Positions 7,038 to 14,158 of a stretch of DNA of 16,949 nt are shown one piece after another. The notes below the pieces were generated by a model that was not told the origin of the DNA, did not search any database, and was given only the letters and a program-made list of their open reading frames with translations. This DNA is from a bacterium (GTDB taxonomy: Bacteria; Patescibacteriota; Patescibacteriia; Patescibacteriales; JAKAJF01). The stretch lies in the NCBI GenBank assembly GCA_021813875.1, contig JAKAJF010000007.1:1-16949 (forward strand), given 5' to 3'. The position numbers and the translations under genes are program-made. Each line of letters begins with the position of its first letter. The stretch's first letter is position 1.

Positions 7038-7122
7038 TGGTGCGGGCGGAGAGACTCGAACTCTCACGGATTGCTCCACTTGCTCCTAAGGCAAGCGTGT
7101 ATACCAATTTCACCACGCCCGC
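7038..7122 (-). tRNA. tRNA-Leu (anticodon UAG)
   Basis: An 85-nt cloverleaf on the minus strand. The acceptor stem GCGGGCG pairs with CGCCCGC, followed by A and an encoded CCA. The anticodon stem is CTTGC/GCAAG with loop CTTAGGA, giving anticodon TAG (reads CUA and probably other CUN leucine codons). A long variable arm (TGGAGCAATCCGT) marks it as class II, as expected for Leu. The T arm is GAGAG-TTCGAGT-CTCTC. All stems are intact. Confidence 0.97.
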
Positions 7123-7133
7123 GAACTGTAATC

Positions 7134-7162
7134 ATTTTCTAAGAGATTATCTTTTTTGTCAA
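7134..7162 (-). promoter_or_regulatory. Promoter for tRNA-Leu
   Basis: Minus strand: TTGACA at 7162-7157, a 17-nt spacer, and GAAAAT at 7139-7134, with the tRNA 5' end 11 nt further on. The -35 is perfect and the -10 weak. The -35 lies within 10 nt of the plus-strand extended -10 (7168-7176), so the two divergent promoters probably compete. Confidence 0.65.
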
Positions 7163-7167
7163 TTATA

Positions 7168-7176
7168 TGGTATAAT
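7168..7176 (+). promoter_or_regulatory. Extended -10 promoter for the DUF4870-like gene
   Basis: TGG followed by a perfect TATAAT (7171-7176) forms an extended -10. No good -35 is found 17 nt upstream, which is usual for this class. Transcription should begin near 7183. The leader contains the GC palindrome TCGCGCGAGCGCGCGA (7196-7211), a hairpin 10 nt before the start codon. Confidence 0.6.
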
Positions 7177-7221
7177 TAAGAAAATAATTAAATAATCGCG
7201 CGAGCGCGCGAAAACAAAAAT

Positions 7222-7533
7222 ATGGTCGACAAAAAAACCTCCAACAAAGGCGCCGACATGGAAGCCAATAAGACGGCGGCGGCTCTTTCCTACCTTTGGA
7301 TCTTGTTTCTGGTACCCCTCTTGGGCAAGCGAGATTCGGAGTTTGCCCAATTCCATGCTAAGCAAGGGCTCGTCCTTTTCCTTTTGAGCTTCTTGACCTG
7401 GTTTCCTTTCATCGGTTGGATCCTGGCCTTGGTGCTGATCGTCATCTCGGTCATGGGCATCGTCAAGACCCTGAACGGCGAATGGTGGGAGATCCCTTAT
7501 ATTTACGACTGGAGCAAAAAGATAAATTTATAA
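7222..7533 (+). CDS. Small DUF4870-like membrane protein
   Basis: A 103-residue protein with two or three hydrophobic segments: AAALSYLWILFLVPLLG (about 21-37), LVLFLLSFLTWFPFIGWILALVLIVISVMG (about 50-80, two helices), and a short cytosolic tail. The motif FAQFHAKQGLVLF between the first helices is the hallmark of DUF4870 / Tic20-like small membrane proteins, widely conserved but without a firm function. An internal ATG at 7258 (MEANKTAAALSYLW) is an alternative start. There is no clear Shine-Dalgarno before either one. ppsA follows after 59 nt without a terminator, so it may share the transcript. Confidence 0.8.
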   Translation: MVDKKTSNKGADMEANKTAAALSYLWILFLVPLLGKRDSEFAQFHAKQGLVLFLLSFLTWFPFIGWILALVLIVISVMGIVKTLNGEWWEIPYIYDWSKKINL

Positions 7534-7592
7534 AATAATCAGTCATCTGAGCTTCGAGACTTTCTCGTTCCGCTCGATTGACGACTTTTCCA

Positions 7593-9968
7593 ATGTCTAA
7601 TTTTATCAAATTTTTTAACGAACTGGGCATCAAGGACGTGCCGACCGTCGGCGGCAAGAACGCTTCTTTGGGTGAGATGTACCGCAATCTAGCCGGCCAG
7701 GGCGTCAAAGTCCCGAACGGCTTCGCCACCACCGCTGCCGCCTATAACTACGTTCTGGAGCAGGGCGGGCTCAGAAAAGAGATCGAGAAGATCCTAAAAG
7801 GACTCAAGACCAAAGACGTGCTCGATCTGGCCAGGCGCGGCGAGAAGGTCAGGCAGACGATCCTGAAGGTTAAATTTCCCGAGGATCTTAAGAAAGAGAT
7901 CTTCGCCGCCTACGACCAGCTCTCCCGGGAGTATAAGACCAAAGAAGTCGACGTGGCCGTCCGTTCTTCGGCGACCGCCGAAGACCTCCCAGACGCTTCC
8001 TTTGCCGGCCAACAGGAGACCTACCTGAACATCAAGGGCAAAGAGCAGCTCTTAGTGGCGGTCAAAAAATGCATCGCCTCCCTCTTCACCAACCGCGCCA
8101 TCTCTTACCGCGTCGACAAGGGCTTCGACCACTTCAAGATCGCCCTTTCGGTCGGGGTCCAGAAGATGGTCCGAAGCGACTTGGCCGCCTCCGGCGTCAT
8201 GTTTACGATCGACACCGAATCCGGCTTTTCGAACGTCGTCCTCATCAATTCCATCTACGGCCTGGGAGAAAACATCGTCCAGGGCAAGGTCAACCCGGAC
8301 GAATTTTTCATCTTTAAGCCGACCAAAAAGATCATCTCCCGCTCCTTGGGCCAAAAAAAGATCAAAATGATCTATAATACCAAGGGCGCCAAACCGACCA
8401 AGGACGTCCCGGTCAGCCTGAATGACCAGCACAAGCAATCGATCACCGACGACCAGGTGGTCAAGCTGGCCGAATGGGGCATGCTCATCGAGAAGCATTA
8501 TAAAAGACCCATGGATATCGAATGGGCTCTGGACGGCCGCGAGAAGCAGCTCTATATCATCCAGGCCCGGCCCGAAACCATCCATAGCGTCCGCGATTAT
8601 AGCATCATCGAAGAATATAAATTAGGAAAGGCCGGTAAAATCATCCTGACCGGCCAAAGCGTCGGCAACAAGATCGGCGCCGGCGAAGCCAACCGGATCA
8701 TGGACGTCAAGGATATCTCCAAATTCAAGAAAGGCCAGGTGCTGGTGACCGACATGACTGACCCCGACTGGGAACCGATCATGAAGATCGCCTCGGCCAT
8801 CGTCACCGACAAGGGCGGCCGCACCTGCCACGCCGCCATCGTCTCCCGCGAGCTCGGCATCCCCTGCGTGGTCGGCACGGGCACGGCGAGCCAGAAGATC
8901 AAGACCGGCGACAAGCTGACCGTCAGCTGCGCCGAGGGCGACAAGGGCTATGTCTACGAAGGCGTCCTGCCTTTCAAAGTCCTGAAGACGGACATTAAAA
9001 ATTTAGCCAAGCCCAAGACTAAAGTGATGATGAATATCGGCTCCCCGGACATCGCCTTCCCGACCTCCTTCATCCCTAACGAAGGCGTGGGGCTGGCCCG
9101 CGAAGAATTCATCATCAACAACGCCATCAAGATTCACCCGCTGGCCTTGATCAACTACCCCAAGCTCGCCGACAAGAAGGCTAAGAAAGAGATCGAGAAA
9201 ATCACTTTGGGCTACAAGGACAAGAAGCAATTCTTCATCGATAAATTGGCGGAAGGGGTGGCCATGATCGCCGCCGCCTATTCGCCCAAGGATGTCATCG
9301 TCAGGCTCTCCGACTTCAAATCGAACGAGTACGCCAACCTGATCGGCGGCCGCGAGTACGAACCGGTCGAGGCCAACCCGATGATCGGCTGGCGCGGCGC
9401 TTCCCGTTATTACGACCCCAAATACGCGCCCGCTTTCGCCCTCGAATGCCGGGCCTTGAAGAAGGTGCGCGATGACATGGGCCTGACCAATCTGAAAATC
9501 ATGATCCCCTTCTGCCGCACCGTCGATGAAGGCAAAAAGGTCAAGGAGATCATGGCCCAGAACGGACTCGCGCAGGGCAAGAACGGCCTGGAGATCTATG
9601 TGATGGCGGAAATCCCGACCAACATCCTCTTGGCCGAGGAATTCGCCCGCGAGTTCGACGGCTTCTCGATCGGCTCGAACGACCTGACCCAGCTCGCCTT
9701 AGGGATCGACCGCGACGCCGGCCAGCTGAAAGTGGCCGGGGTCTCGAACGAGAAGAACGAATCGGTCAAGCTGCTCATAGAAAAACTGATCGAAGTCGGT
9801 AAGCGGACCCATACCAAAGTCGGTATCTGCGGCCAAGCCCCCTCGGACTTCCCCGACTTCGCCCAATTCCTGGTCGAACTCGGGATCGATTCCATCTCCC
9901 TGAATCCGGATACGGTCATCAAGACGAGCATCGCCATCGCCGAAAAGGAAAAACAATTAGGCAAATAA
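7593..9968 (+). CDS. ppsA: Phosphoenolpyruvate synthase
   Basis: A 791-residue enzyme, the same length as E. coli PpsA, converting pyruvate, ATP and water to PEP, AMP and phosphate in gluconeogenesis (reverse flux may matter in a fermentative cell). The N-terminal ATP-grasp domain shows VGGKNASLGEM (about 18-28), VRSSATAEDLPDASFAGQ and QARPETIHS. The swivelling phosphohistidine domain has GGRTCHAAIVSRELGIP with catalytic His413. The C-terminal PEP/pyruvate TIM barrel has GREYEPVEANPMIGWRG, FSIGSNDLTQLALGIDRD and catalytic Cys746 in GICGQAPSD. The frame is open back to TTG 7578, but ATG 7593 gives the family N-terminus MSNFIKFFNEL. No Shine-Dalgarno is visible. A strong terminator follows at once. 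Confidence 0.96.
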   Translation: MSNFIKFFNELGIKDVPTVGGKNASLGEMYRNLAGQGVKVPNGFATTAAAYNYVLEQGGLRKEIEKILKGLKTKDVLDLARRGEKVRQTILKVKFPEDLKKEIFAAYDQLSREYKTKEVDVAVRSSATAEDLPDASFAGQQETYLNIKGKEQLLVAVKKCIASLFTNRAISYRVDKGFDHFKIALSVGVQKMVRSDLAASGVMFTIDTESGFSNVVLINSIYGLGENIVQGKVNPDEFFIFKPTKKIISRSLGQKKIKMIYNTKGAKPTKDVPVSLNDQHKQSITDDQVVKLAEWGMLIEKHYKRPMDIEWALDGREKQLYIIQARPETIHSVRDYSIIEEYKLGKAGKIILTGQSVGNKIGAGEANRIMDVKDISKFKKGQVLVTDMTDPDWEPIMKIASAIVTDKGGRTCHAAIVSRELGIPCVVGTGTASQKIKTGDKLTVSCAEGDKGYVYEGVLPFKVLKTDIKNLAKPKTKVMMNIGSPDIAFPTSFIPNEGVGLAREEFIINNAIKIHPLALINYPKLADKKAKKEIEKITLGYKDKKQFFIDKLAEGVAMIAAAYSPKDVIVRLSDFKSNEYANLIGGREYEPVEANPMIGWRGASRYYDPKYAPAFALECRALKKVRDDMGLTNLKIMIPFCRTVDEGKKVKEIMAQNGLAQGKNGLEIYVMAEIPTNILLAEEFAREFDGFSIGSNDLTQLALGIDRDAGQLKVAGVSNEKNESVKLLIEKLIEVGKRTHTKVGICGQAPSDFPDFAQFLVELGIDSISLNPDTVIKTSIAIAEKEKQLGK

Positions 9969-9971
9969 ACC

Positions 9972-9998
9972 AAAGCCCCCGAAAGGGGGTTTTTGTTT
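9972..9998 (+). terminator. Intrinsic terminator of ppsA
   Basis: AAAGCCCCC-GAAA-GGGGGTTTTTG: a five-pair GC stem, extended by A-T pairs, with a GAAA loop and a T-run, a few bases behind the ppsA stop codon. Confidence 0.9.
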
Positions 9999-10022
9999 CA
10001 GGTCTCCCGGCAGGGCCTGTCA

Positions 10023-10051
10023 TTGACGGCTCCCGAAAAAGGGGTTAATAT
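10023..10051 (+). promoter_or_regulatory. Promoter for the secreted coiled-coil protein
   Basis: TTGACG at 10023-10028, a 17-nt spacer, TAATAT at 10046-10051. The start of transcription is expected near 10058, about 25 nt before the start codon. Confidence 0.65.
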
Positions 10052-10082
10052 GCCTTCCATCAGCCCACTAAAGGAGGTTCAA

Positions 10083-10517
10083 ATGAAAAAGGTCCTTATC
10101 TTTCTGCCGCTCCTTTCCTCCCTGCTTTTTCCCGCCGTCTCCCTATCCCAGGAATCCGCCGATGAGCTCGCCGTCCAGGGCCTCCGGTCCGCCTGCGTGA
10201 CCCTCCGCCGGTTCGAGGGCGAACTCAAAATGGACATCGGAGCCGTCCTTGAAAAGATGAGACAGGCCGGCCTGGACGATGACCGGCGGATCGGGTTGGA
10301 AAATATCAGGGATTTCAAACTTACCCCCCTGGAAAAAGAGATCGGGGAGTGCGAGGCGGAACTGGAACACATGCCGCCGGACGAGAAGAATGCGGAAAAA
10401 GCGCGCCAAGGAATCGTCAAGGAACTTAAGGAGGTGCAACAAGAATATCTGCTTTCTTGGAGGATGACGGCGGAGATCAAATCTTCCCTGCCCCCCTCCT
10501 GCCAGACAGAGCGGTAA
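10083..10517 (+). CDS. Small secreted coiled-coil hypothetical protein
   Basis: A 144-residue protein with an excellent ribosome binding site (AAAGGAGG, 5 nt before ATG 10083), which overrides the longer open frame from 9993. Residues 1-22 (MKKVLIFLPLLSSLLFPAVS) form a signal peptide with probable cleavage near AVSLSQ-ES; no lipobox Cys is present, so it is not a lipoprotein. The mature part is Glu/Lys/Arg-rich, with heptad-like helices across about 30-130, and has three Cys. I do not recognise the family. It is a stand-alone unit with its own promoter and terminator, and the strong Shine-Dalgarno is unusual for this window, where most genes lack one. Confidence 0.75.
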   Translation: MKKVLIFLPLLSSLLFPAVSLSQESADELAVQGLRSACVTLRRFEGELKMDIGAVLEKMRQAGLDDDRRIGLENIRDFKLTPLEKEIGECEAELEHMPPDEKNAEKARQGIVKELKEVQQEYLLSWRMTAEIKSSLPPSCQTER

Positions 10518-10532
10518 TGCCACCGCTTTTTT
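10510..10532 (+). terminator. Intrinsic terminator overlapping the stop codon of the secreted protein
   Basis: AGCGGT-AATGCC-ACCGCT followed by six T (10527-10532). The TAA stop (10515-10517) starts inside the 5' stem arm, so a ribosome finishing translation covers part of the hairpin. Confidence 0.75.
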
Positions 10533-10549
10533 ATTTAAAGCTGATTAGT

Positions 10550-10555
10550 TATAAT
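10550..10555 (+). promoter_or_regulatory. -10 element giving a probably leaderless cation-efflux mRNA
   Basis: A perfect TATAAT at 10550-10555. The A of ATG is at 10562, 7 nt after the -10, where transcription should begin. No good -35 is present at 17 nt (a T-run belonging to the upstream terminator). No Shine-Dalgarno is found. Confidence 0.5.
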
Positions 10556-10561
10556 AGAAGC

Positions 10562-11569
10562 ATGAACACTGATAAAAATCCCTCCGGATTCTTTCCGGTC
10601 TTAGCGGCTTTAAGCGGAAATTTTTTCATCACTTTCTTGAAATTCGCCGGCTTCCTCATTTCCGGATCCGGCGCCATGTTCTCGGAAAGCATCCATAGTC
10701 TGGCCGACTCTTTGAATCAGACCTTGATCATGATCGGCATCAAAAGATCGACCCATAAAGCCACCGAAGAATTTTCCTATGGCTACGGCCAGGAAAGGTT
10801 CTTCTGGGCGCTCATTTCGGCCTGCGGGACCTTCTTCATTGGGGCGGGCGTGACCATCTATCACGGCCTTATCAGCCTGATCAAAGGCGAATCGATCGAA
10901 ATAAGCTCCTTGATCTTCCTCATCCTGGGCCTTTCTCTCATCATAGAGACCGTCACTTTCGCCCTGGCGCTCCGAGAGATCAAGGCGGACAATCCGGAAA
11001 AAAAGATCCTTGAGGCCATCCGCGAAGGCGATCCTTCGGTGGTAGCCATCGTCTATGAGGACGGGGTGGCGGTCCTGGGCGTCCTGGTAGCCTTCTTGAG
11101 CATCGTCTCTACCCAGCTCACCGGCAACCATTACTGGGACTCTTTGGGCTCCATCGTCATCGGCATCCTCCTCGGGATCGTCGCCATCATCCTCATCAAC
11201 AAGAACCGCGGCTTCCTGCTCCAAAAGTCCATGCCCGAAGAAGTCAGGGAAAGAGCCGTCGAATTCCTGGAAACGAACCCCATGATCGAAAAAGTCATCG
11301 ATTTCAAATCGACCGTCCTCGATATCGGCAAATACCGCATCAAGTGCGAGGTCGAATTCAACGGCCCGGCCATGATCAAGGAGATCTATCCCGAAGGCGC
11401 GCTCAAGAAAGAATATGCCGGAATCAAGACTTATGACGATTTCTTATATTTCTGCGTCGACACCATCGACCGCACTCCCCGGGTCATCGGCAAACAGATA
11501 GATGAGATCGAAAAGAAGCTCCAAGGGGAAATACCGGAGATCAAACATATCGATATTGAGATAAACTGA
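10562..11569 (+). CDS. Cation diffusion facilitator family transporter (ZnT9-like subgroup)
   Basis: A 335-residue CDF protein, exporting divalent metal (Zn, Mn, Fe, Co or similar) in exchange for protons across the cytoplasmic membrane. Six membrane helices are spread over about 10-220. Metal-site residues His45 and Asp49 lie in helix 2 (SESIHSLADS). In helix 5 the corresponding place reads YEDGVAVLG (Glu166, Asp167), which resembles the SLC30A9/ZnT9-like branch and not YiiP's HxxxD. The C-terminal cytosolic part (225-335) replaces the usual compact CDF domain by a longer one. ATG 10562 is preferred over the upstream open frame that overlaps the previous gene. Its stop overlaps the lgt start by one base (TGATG), which indicates coupling. 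The metal cannot be read from sequence. Confidence 0.88.
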   Translation: MNTDKNPSGFFPVLAALSGNFFITFLKFAGFLISGSGAMFSESIHSLADSLNQTLIMIGIKRSTHKATEEFSYGYGQERFFWALISACGTFFIGAGVTIYHGLISLIKGESIEISSLIFLILGLSLIIETVTFALALREIKADNPEKKILEAIREGDPSVVAIVYEDGVAVLGVLVAFLSIVSTQLTGNHYWDSLGSIVIGILLGIVAIILINKNRGFLLQKSMPEEVRERAVEFLETNPMIEKVIDFKSTVLDIGKYRIKCEVEFNGPAMIKEIYPEGALKKEYAGIKTYDDFLYFCVDTIDRTPRVIGKQIDEIEKKLQGEIPEIKHIDIEIN

Positions 11570-12381
11570 TGAACTTCCTCCATTCTTTCGAACCCAGCCG
11601 CGTCCTTATCCAGGTCGGACCGATCACCCTCTATTGGTACGGCTTCTTTATCGTTTCCGGAATCCTGGCCGCCATCCTGACGGCCATCCGCTTGGGACGC
11701 AAATATGGCCTTGATAAGAACCTCATCATCGACCTGGCCTTCTGGCTGACCCTGTTCGGCATCCTGGGGGCGAGGATCTATGACGATCTTCTGGAGATAC
11801 GCTATTATCTCGGGCATCCGCTGGATTCGGTCAAGATCTGGCAGGGCGGCCTGGCCATCCATGGCGCCATCATCGCCGGCATCCTGACCATCTATCTTTT
11901 TTCTCGGAGGAAAAAATTGGACTTCTGGCTATTGTCCGCCGTGATCGCGCCCGCCATAGCCCTGGGACAGGCGATCGGCCGCTGGGGCAACTATTTCAAC
12001 CAAGAACTGTTCGGCTCCCCGACCGGCCTGCCCTGGGGCATCCCGATCGACCTCTTGAACCGACCCCTGGGGTATGTCTCTTACCGATATTTCCATCCCA
12101 CCTTCCTTTACGAGTCCCTGGGTAATTTGCTGATCTTCTTCCTCCTCCTGGGCCTGCATCGCCGCCTGACCGGCGAGAACAAGTTCAGGAAGATCGTCTT
12201 CTACTATCTGATCGCTTATTCGGTCCTTAGATTTTCGACCGAATTCATCCGCATCGACTTCGCCCCCGTTTTCTTAGGATTAAGGGTGCCGCAGATAGCC
12301 AGCCTTCTGATAATCGCCCTTTCCCTGCTTCTCTTGAAAAATAAAAAAAATCATGATAGTATCAATAACAGCTCTCACTAA
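11569..12381 (+). CDS. lgt: Prolipoprotein diacylglyceryl transferase
   Basis: A 270-residue integral membrane enzyme that moves the diacylglyceryl group from phosphatidylglycerol to the lipobox Cys of prolipoproteins, the first step of lipoprotein maturation. Seven hydrophobic segments are visible. Hallmarks are YWYGFFIVSG (22-31), GGLAIHGAIIAG (93-104) with the essential His98, the Lgt signature GRWGNYFNQE (137-146) and HPTFLYES (176-183). It starts on the last base of the upstream gene's TGA stop. A strong promoter for rpsT lies inside its 3' end (12334-12362). An lspA gene is not in the window, and a function in lipoprotein anchoring follows from the family. Confidence 0.95.
   Translation: MNFLHSFEPSRVLIQVGPITLYWYGFFIVSGILAAILTAIRLGRKYGLDKNLIIDLAFWLTLFGILGARIYDDLLEIRYYLGHPLDSVKIWQGGLAIHGAIIAGILTIYLFSRRKKLDFWLLSAVIAPAIALGQAIGRWGNYFNQELFGSPTGLPWGIPIDLLNRPLGYVSYRYFHPTFLYESLGNLLIFFLLLGLHRRLTGENKFRKIVFYYLIAYSVLRFSTEFIRIDFAPVFLGLRVPQIASLLIIALSLLLLKNKKNHDSINNSSH
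12334..12362 (+). promoter_or_regulatory. rpsT promoter inside the 3' end of lgt
   Basis: TTGAAA at 12334-12339, a 17-nt spacer, TAGTAT at 12357-12362. The start is expected near 12369, giving an S20 leader of about 64 nt. Confidence 0.65.
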
Positions 12382-12432
12382 TATTTTAGAGTTTCGAGCC
12401 GAAGGCGACGAGACTTGTTGAAAAACTTTAAT

Positions 12433-12693
12433 ATGCCTAATAAAAACTCAGCAAAAAAAGAATTGAGAAAAAGCGCCAAAAGACAGGCGGAAAATTCCAA
12501 GATGGCCGACAACCTGAAAAAATTGATCAAGAAGAGCCGGAAGGCCATCGAGGCCAAAGAGGAACACGCCAAGGAAAAAGTCATGGAAACTTTGAAGGCT
12601 CTCGATAAGGCGGCCAAGAAAGGTATCATCAAGAAGAATACCCGCGACCGCAAGAAATCCAGGCTTCATAAACGCCTCAACAAGATGAAATAA
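12433..12693 (+). CDS. rpsT: 30S ribosomal protein S20
   Basis: An 86-residue, very Lys/Arg-rich helical protein, typical S20 size, binding 16S rRNA early in small-subunit assembly. The N-terminus MPNKNSAKKELRKSAKRQ and the later NTRDRKKSRLHKRLNKMK are family hallmarks. The frame is open from 12415, but ATG 12433 gives the canonical S20 start. No Shine-Dalgarno precedes it. The leader contains a TTTCGAGCCGAAGGCGACGA stretch that could fold and might serve autoregulation as S20 does in E. coli, but that is speculation. A bidirectional terminator follows. Confidence 0.95.
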   Translation: MPNKNSAKKELRKSAKRQAENSKMADNLKKLIKKSRKAIEAKEEHAKEKVMETLKALDKAAKKGIIKKNTRDRKKSRLHKRLNKMK

Positions 12694-12724
12694 AAAAATC
12701 GCTCCCGAAAGGAGCGGTTTTTTT
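12692..12724. terminator. Bidirectional terminator between rpsT and glyS
   Basis: CGCTCC (12700-12705), loop CGAAA, GGAGCG (12711-12716), with seven T after it on the plus strand (12718-12724) and seven A before it (12692-12698), which become the T-run on the minus strand. It ends both convergent genes. Confidence 0.92.
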
Positions 12725-12731
12725 GTAGAAC

Positions 12732-14147
12732 TTAATCCTCCAAGCCCTTGAGCAGATGATCCTTCAGATCCGCCAACTTCACCCTTGTCTGCTCCATGGA
12801 ATCGCGGTCGCGTACCGTGACGGTGTCGTCCTCCAAAGTGTCGAAATCGATAGTGACGCAATAGGGAGTGCCGATCTCGTCCTGTCTCCGGTACCTCTTG
12901 CCGATGTTGCCATTATCGTCGAACTCGACCATAAAGAGAGGTTTTAAGCGGTCATACACCTCCCGGGCCTTCCCGACGAGCTCCGGCTTGTTCTTTAAAA
13001 GAGGGAAGACCGCCGCCTTGATGGGGGCGAGAGCTTTTTTGAATCTCATGACAACTCGCACATCTTCCGCGCCCTTGGCGTCGACCAATTTTTCCTCGGT
13101 ATAAGCTTCGCTCAAGACCGCCAGAAGCGTCCTGGTCAGGCCGAAGGACGGCTCGATGCAATGAGGGATGAATTTCTCCCCGGCCTCATCCGTATAATAA
13201 AGGTCGGCGCCCGAATGCTCGATATGCTGTTTCAGGTCGTAATCGGTGCGGTAAGCAAAGCCGTGCAATTCGCCCCAGCCCAGGGAAGGAAAGTCATACT
13301 CGACGTCATAAGTATCCTTGGAATAGAAGGATCTTTCATTCTCGTCATGCCTTCTCCAGCGCATATGTTCATCGGAAAGGCCCAATCTTTCCTTGAAAAA
13401 AGTCTTGATGTCTTCCTGCCAGGCCTGGAAGGTCTCCCGCCAGTCGGCGTCTTCTTTCGGAGGCCTGATGAAATATTCGATCTCCATCTGCTCGAACTCG
13501 CGGGTGCGGAAGATGAAATTTCCCGGAGTGATCTCGTTCCTGAAAGCCTTGCCGACCTGGGCGATGCCGAAGGGCAATTTCTTCCTCATGGTATCCTGGA
13601 CGTTCTTAAAATTGATGAAGATGCCCTGGGCGGTCTCGCCGCGCAGATAGGCGATGGATTTGGAATCGGCGACCGGACCGATATGGGTCTCAAAAAGCAG
13701 GTTGAAGCGGCGGGCGTCCGTCCAGTCGACGGCGCCGCAATTGGGGCAGGCGATCTTCAGCTCGTTCAATCTCTTGCCGACTTCCTCGAAAGGAATCTTG
13801 GTCGTCTCTTCGACGCCGATCTTCTCTTCCAAGAGCTTGTCGCCGCGGTGCCTGGTCTTACATTTGCGGCAATCTACCAGCGGATCGTTGAAATTGGCCA
13901 CGTGCCCGGAAGCGACCCAGACCTTGGGGTTGGTGATGATGGCCGAATCCAGGCCGACGATATCGTCGCGGGTCTGGACGAAGGTCTTCCACCAGCTCTC
14001 GGCGATGTTCCGCTTGAGCTCGACCCCGTAGGGCCCGTAATCCCAGGAGTTGGCCATGCCGCCGTAGATCTCCGAGCCCGGAAAGACGAAGCCGCGGCGC
14101 TTGCATAAAGAGACGATTTTTTCCATGGTGATATTTTTCTTTGTCAT
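12732..14147 (-). CDS. glyS: Glycyl-tRNA synthetase, dimeric (alpha2) type
   Basis: A 471-residue class II synthetase charging tRNA-Gly, of the single-chain dimeric type, not the alpha/beta tetramer. Seen: GSEIYGGMANSWDYGPYG (24-41) in motif 1, a zinc-binding insertion with CRKC (93-96) and CPNC (134-137), RGETAQGIFINF (169-180), motif 2 FRNEI and RTREFEQMEIEYF (202-226), HCIEPSFGLTRTLLAVL (motif 3), and a C-terminal anticodon-binding domain ending DLKDHLLKGLED. It begins 11 nt behind the NUDIX gene, with no Shine-Dalgarno. An in-frame ATG at 14126 is an alternative start. It is the last gene of the dedA-NUDIX-glyS unit led by a T-box at 15409-15246, so glycine-responsive control is likely. 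Confidence 0.96.
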   Translation of the reverse strand: MTKKNITMEKIVSLCKRRGFVFPGSEIYGGMANSWDYGPYGVELKRNIAESWWKTFVQTRDDIVGLDSAIITNPKVWVASGHVANFNDPLVDCRKCKTRHRGDKLLEEKIGVEETTKIPFEEVGKRLNELKIACPNCGAVDWTDARRFNLLFETHIGPVADSKSIAYLRGETAQGIFINFKNVQDTMRKKLPFGIAQVGKAFRNEITPGNFIFRTREFEQMEIEYFIRPPKEDADWRETFQAWQEDIKTFFKERLGLSDEHMRWRRHDENERSFYSKDTYDVEYDFPSLGWGELHGFAYRTDYDLKQHIEHSGADLYYTDEAGEKFIPHCIEPSFGLTRTLLAVLSEAYTEEKLVDAKGAEDVRVVMRFKKALAPIKAAVFPLLKNKPELVGKAREVYDRLKPLFMVEFDDNGNIGKRYRRQDEIGTPYCVTIDFDTLEDDTVTVRDRDSMEQTRVKLADLKDHLLKGLED

Positions 14148-14158
14148 ATGATTTTAAT

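Noticed and set aside
7017..7079. N-terminal extension of the unknown protein through the tRNA-Leu gene
   Set aside because: The extra residues are the tRNA 3' half read as protein; ATG 7016 is the sensible start.
9993..10082. Longer start for the secreted coiled-coil protein
   Set aside because: The extension covers the ppsA terminator and the promoter; ATG 10083 has a strong Shine-Dalgarno and begins a signal peptide.
13161..14108. 315-codon open frame antisense to glyS
   Set aside because: It lies wholly within the clearly recognised glyS gene; a long shadow frame produced by biased codon use, with no start signal or familiar motif.
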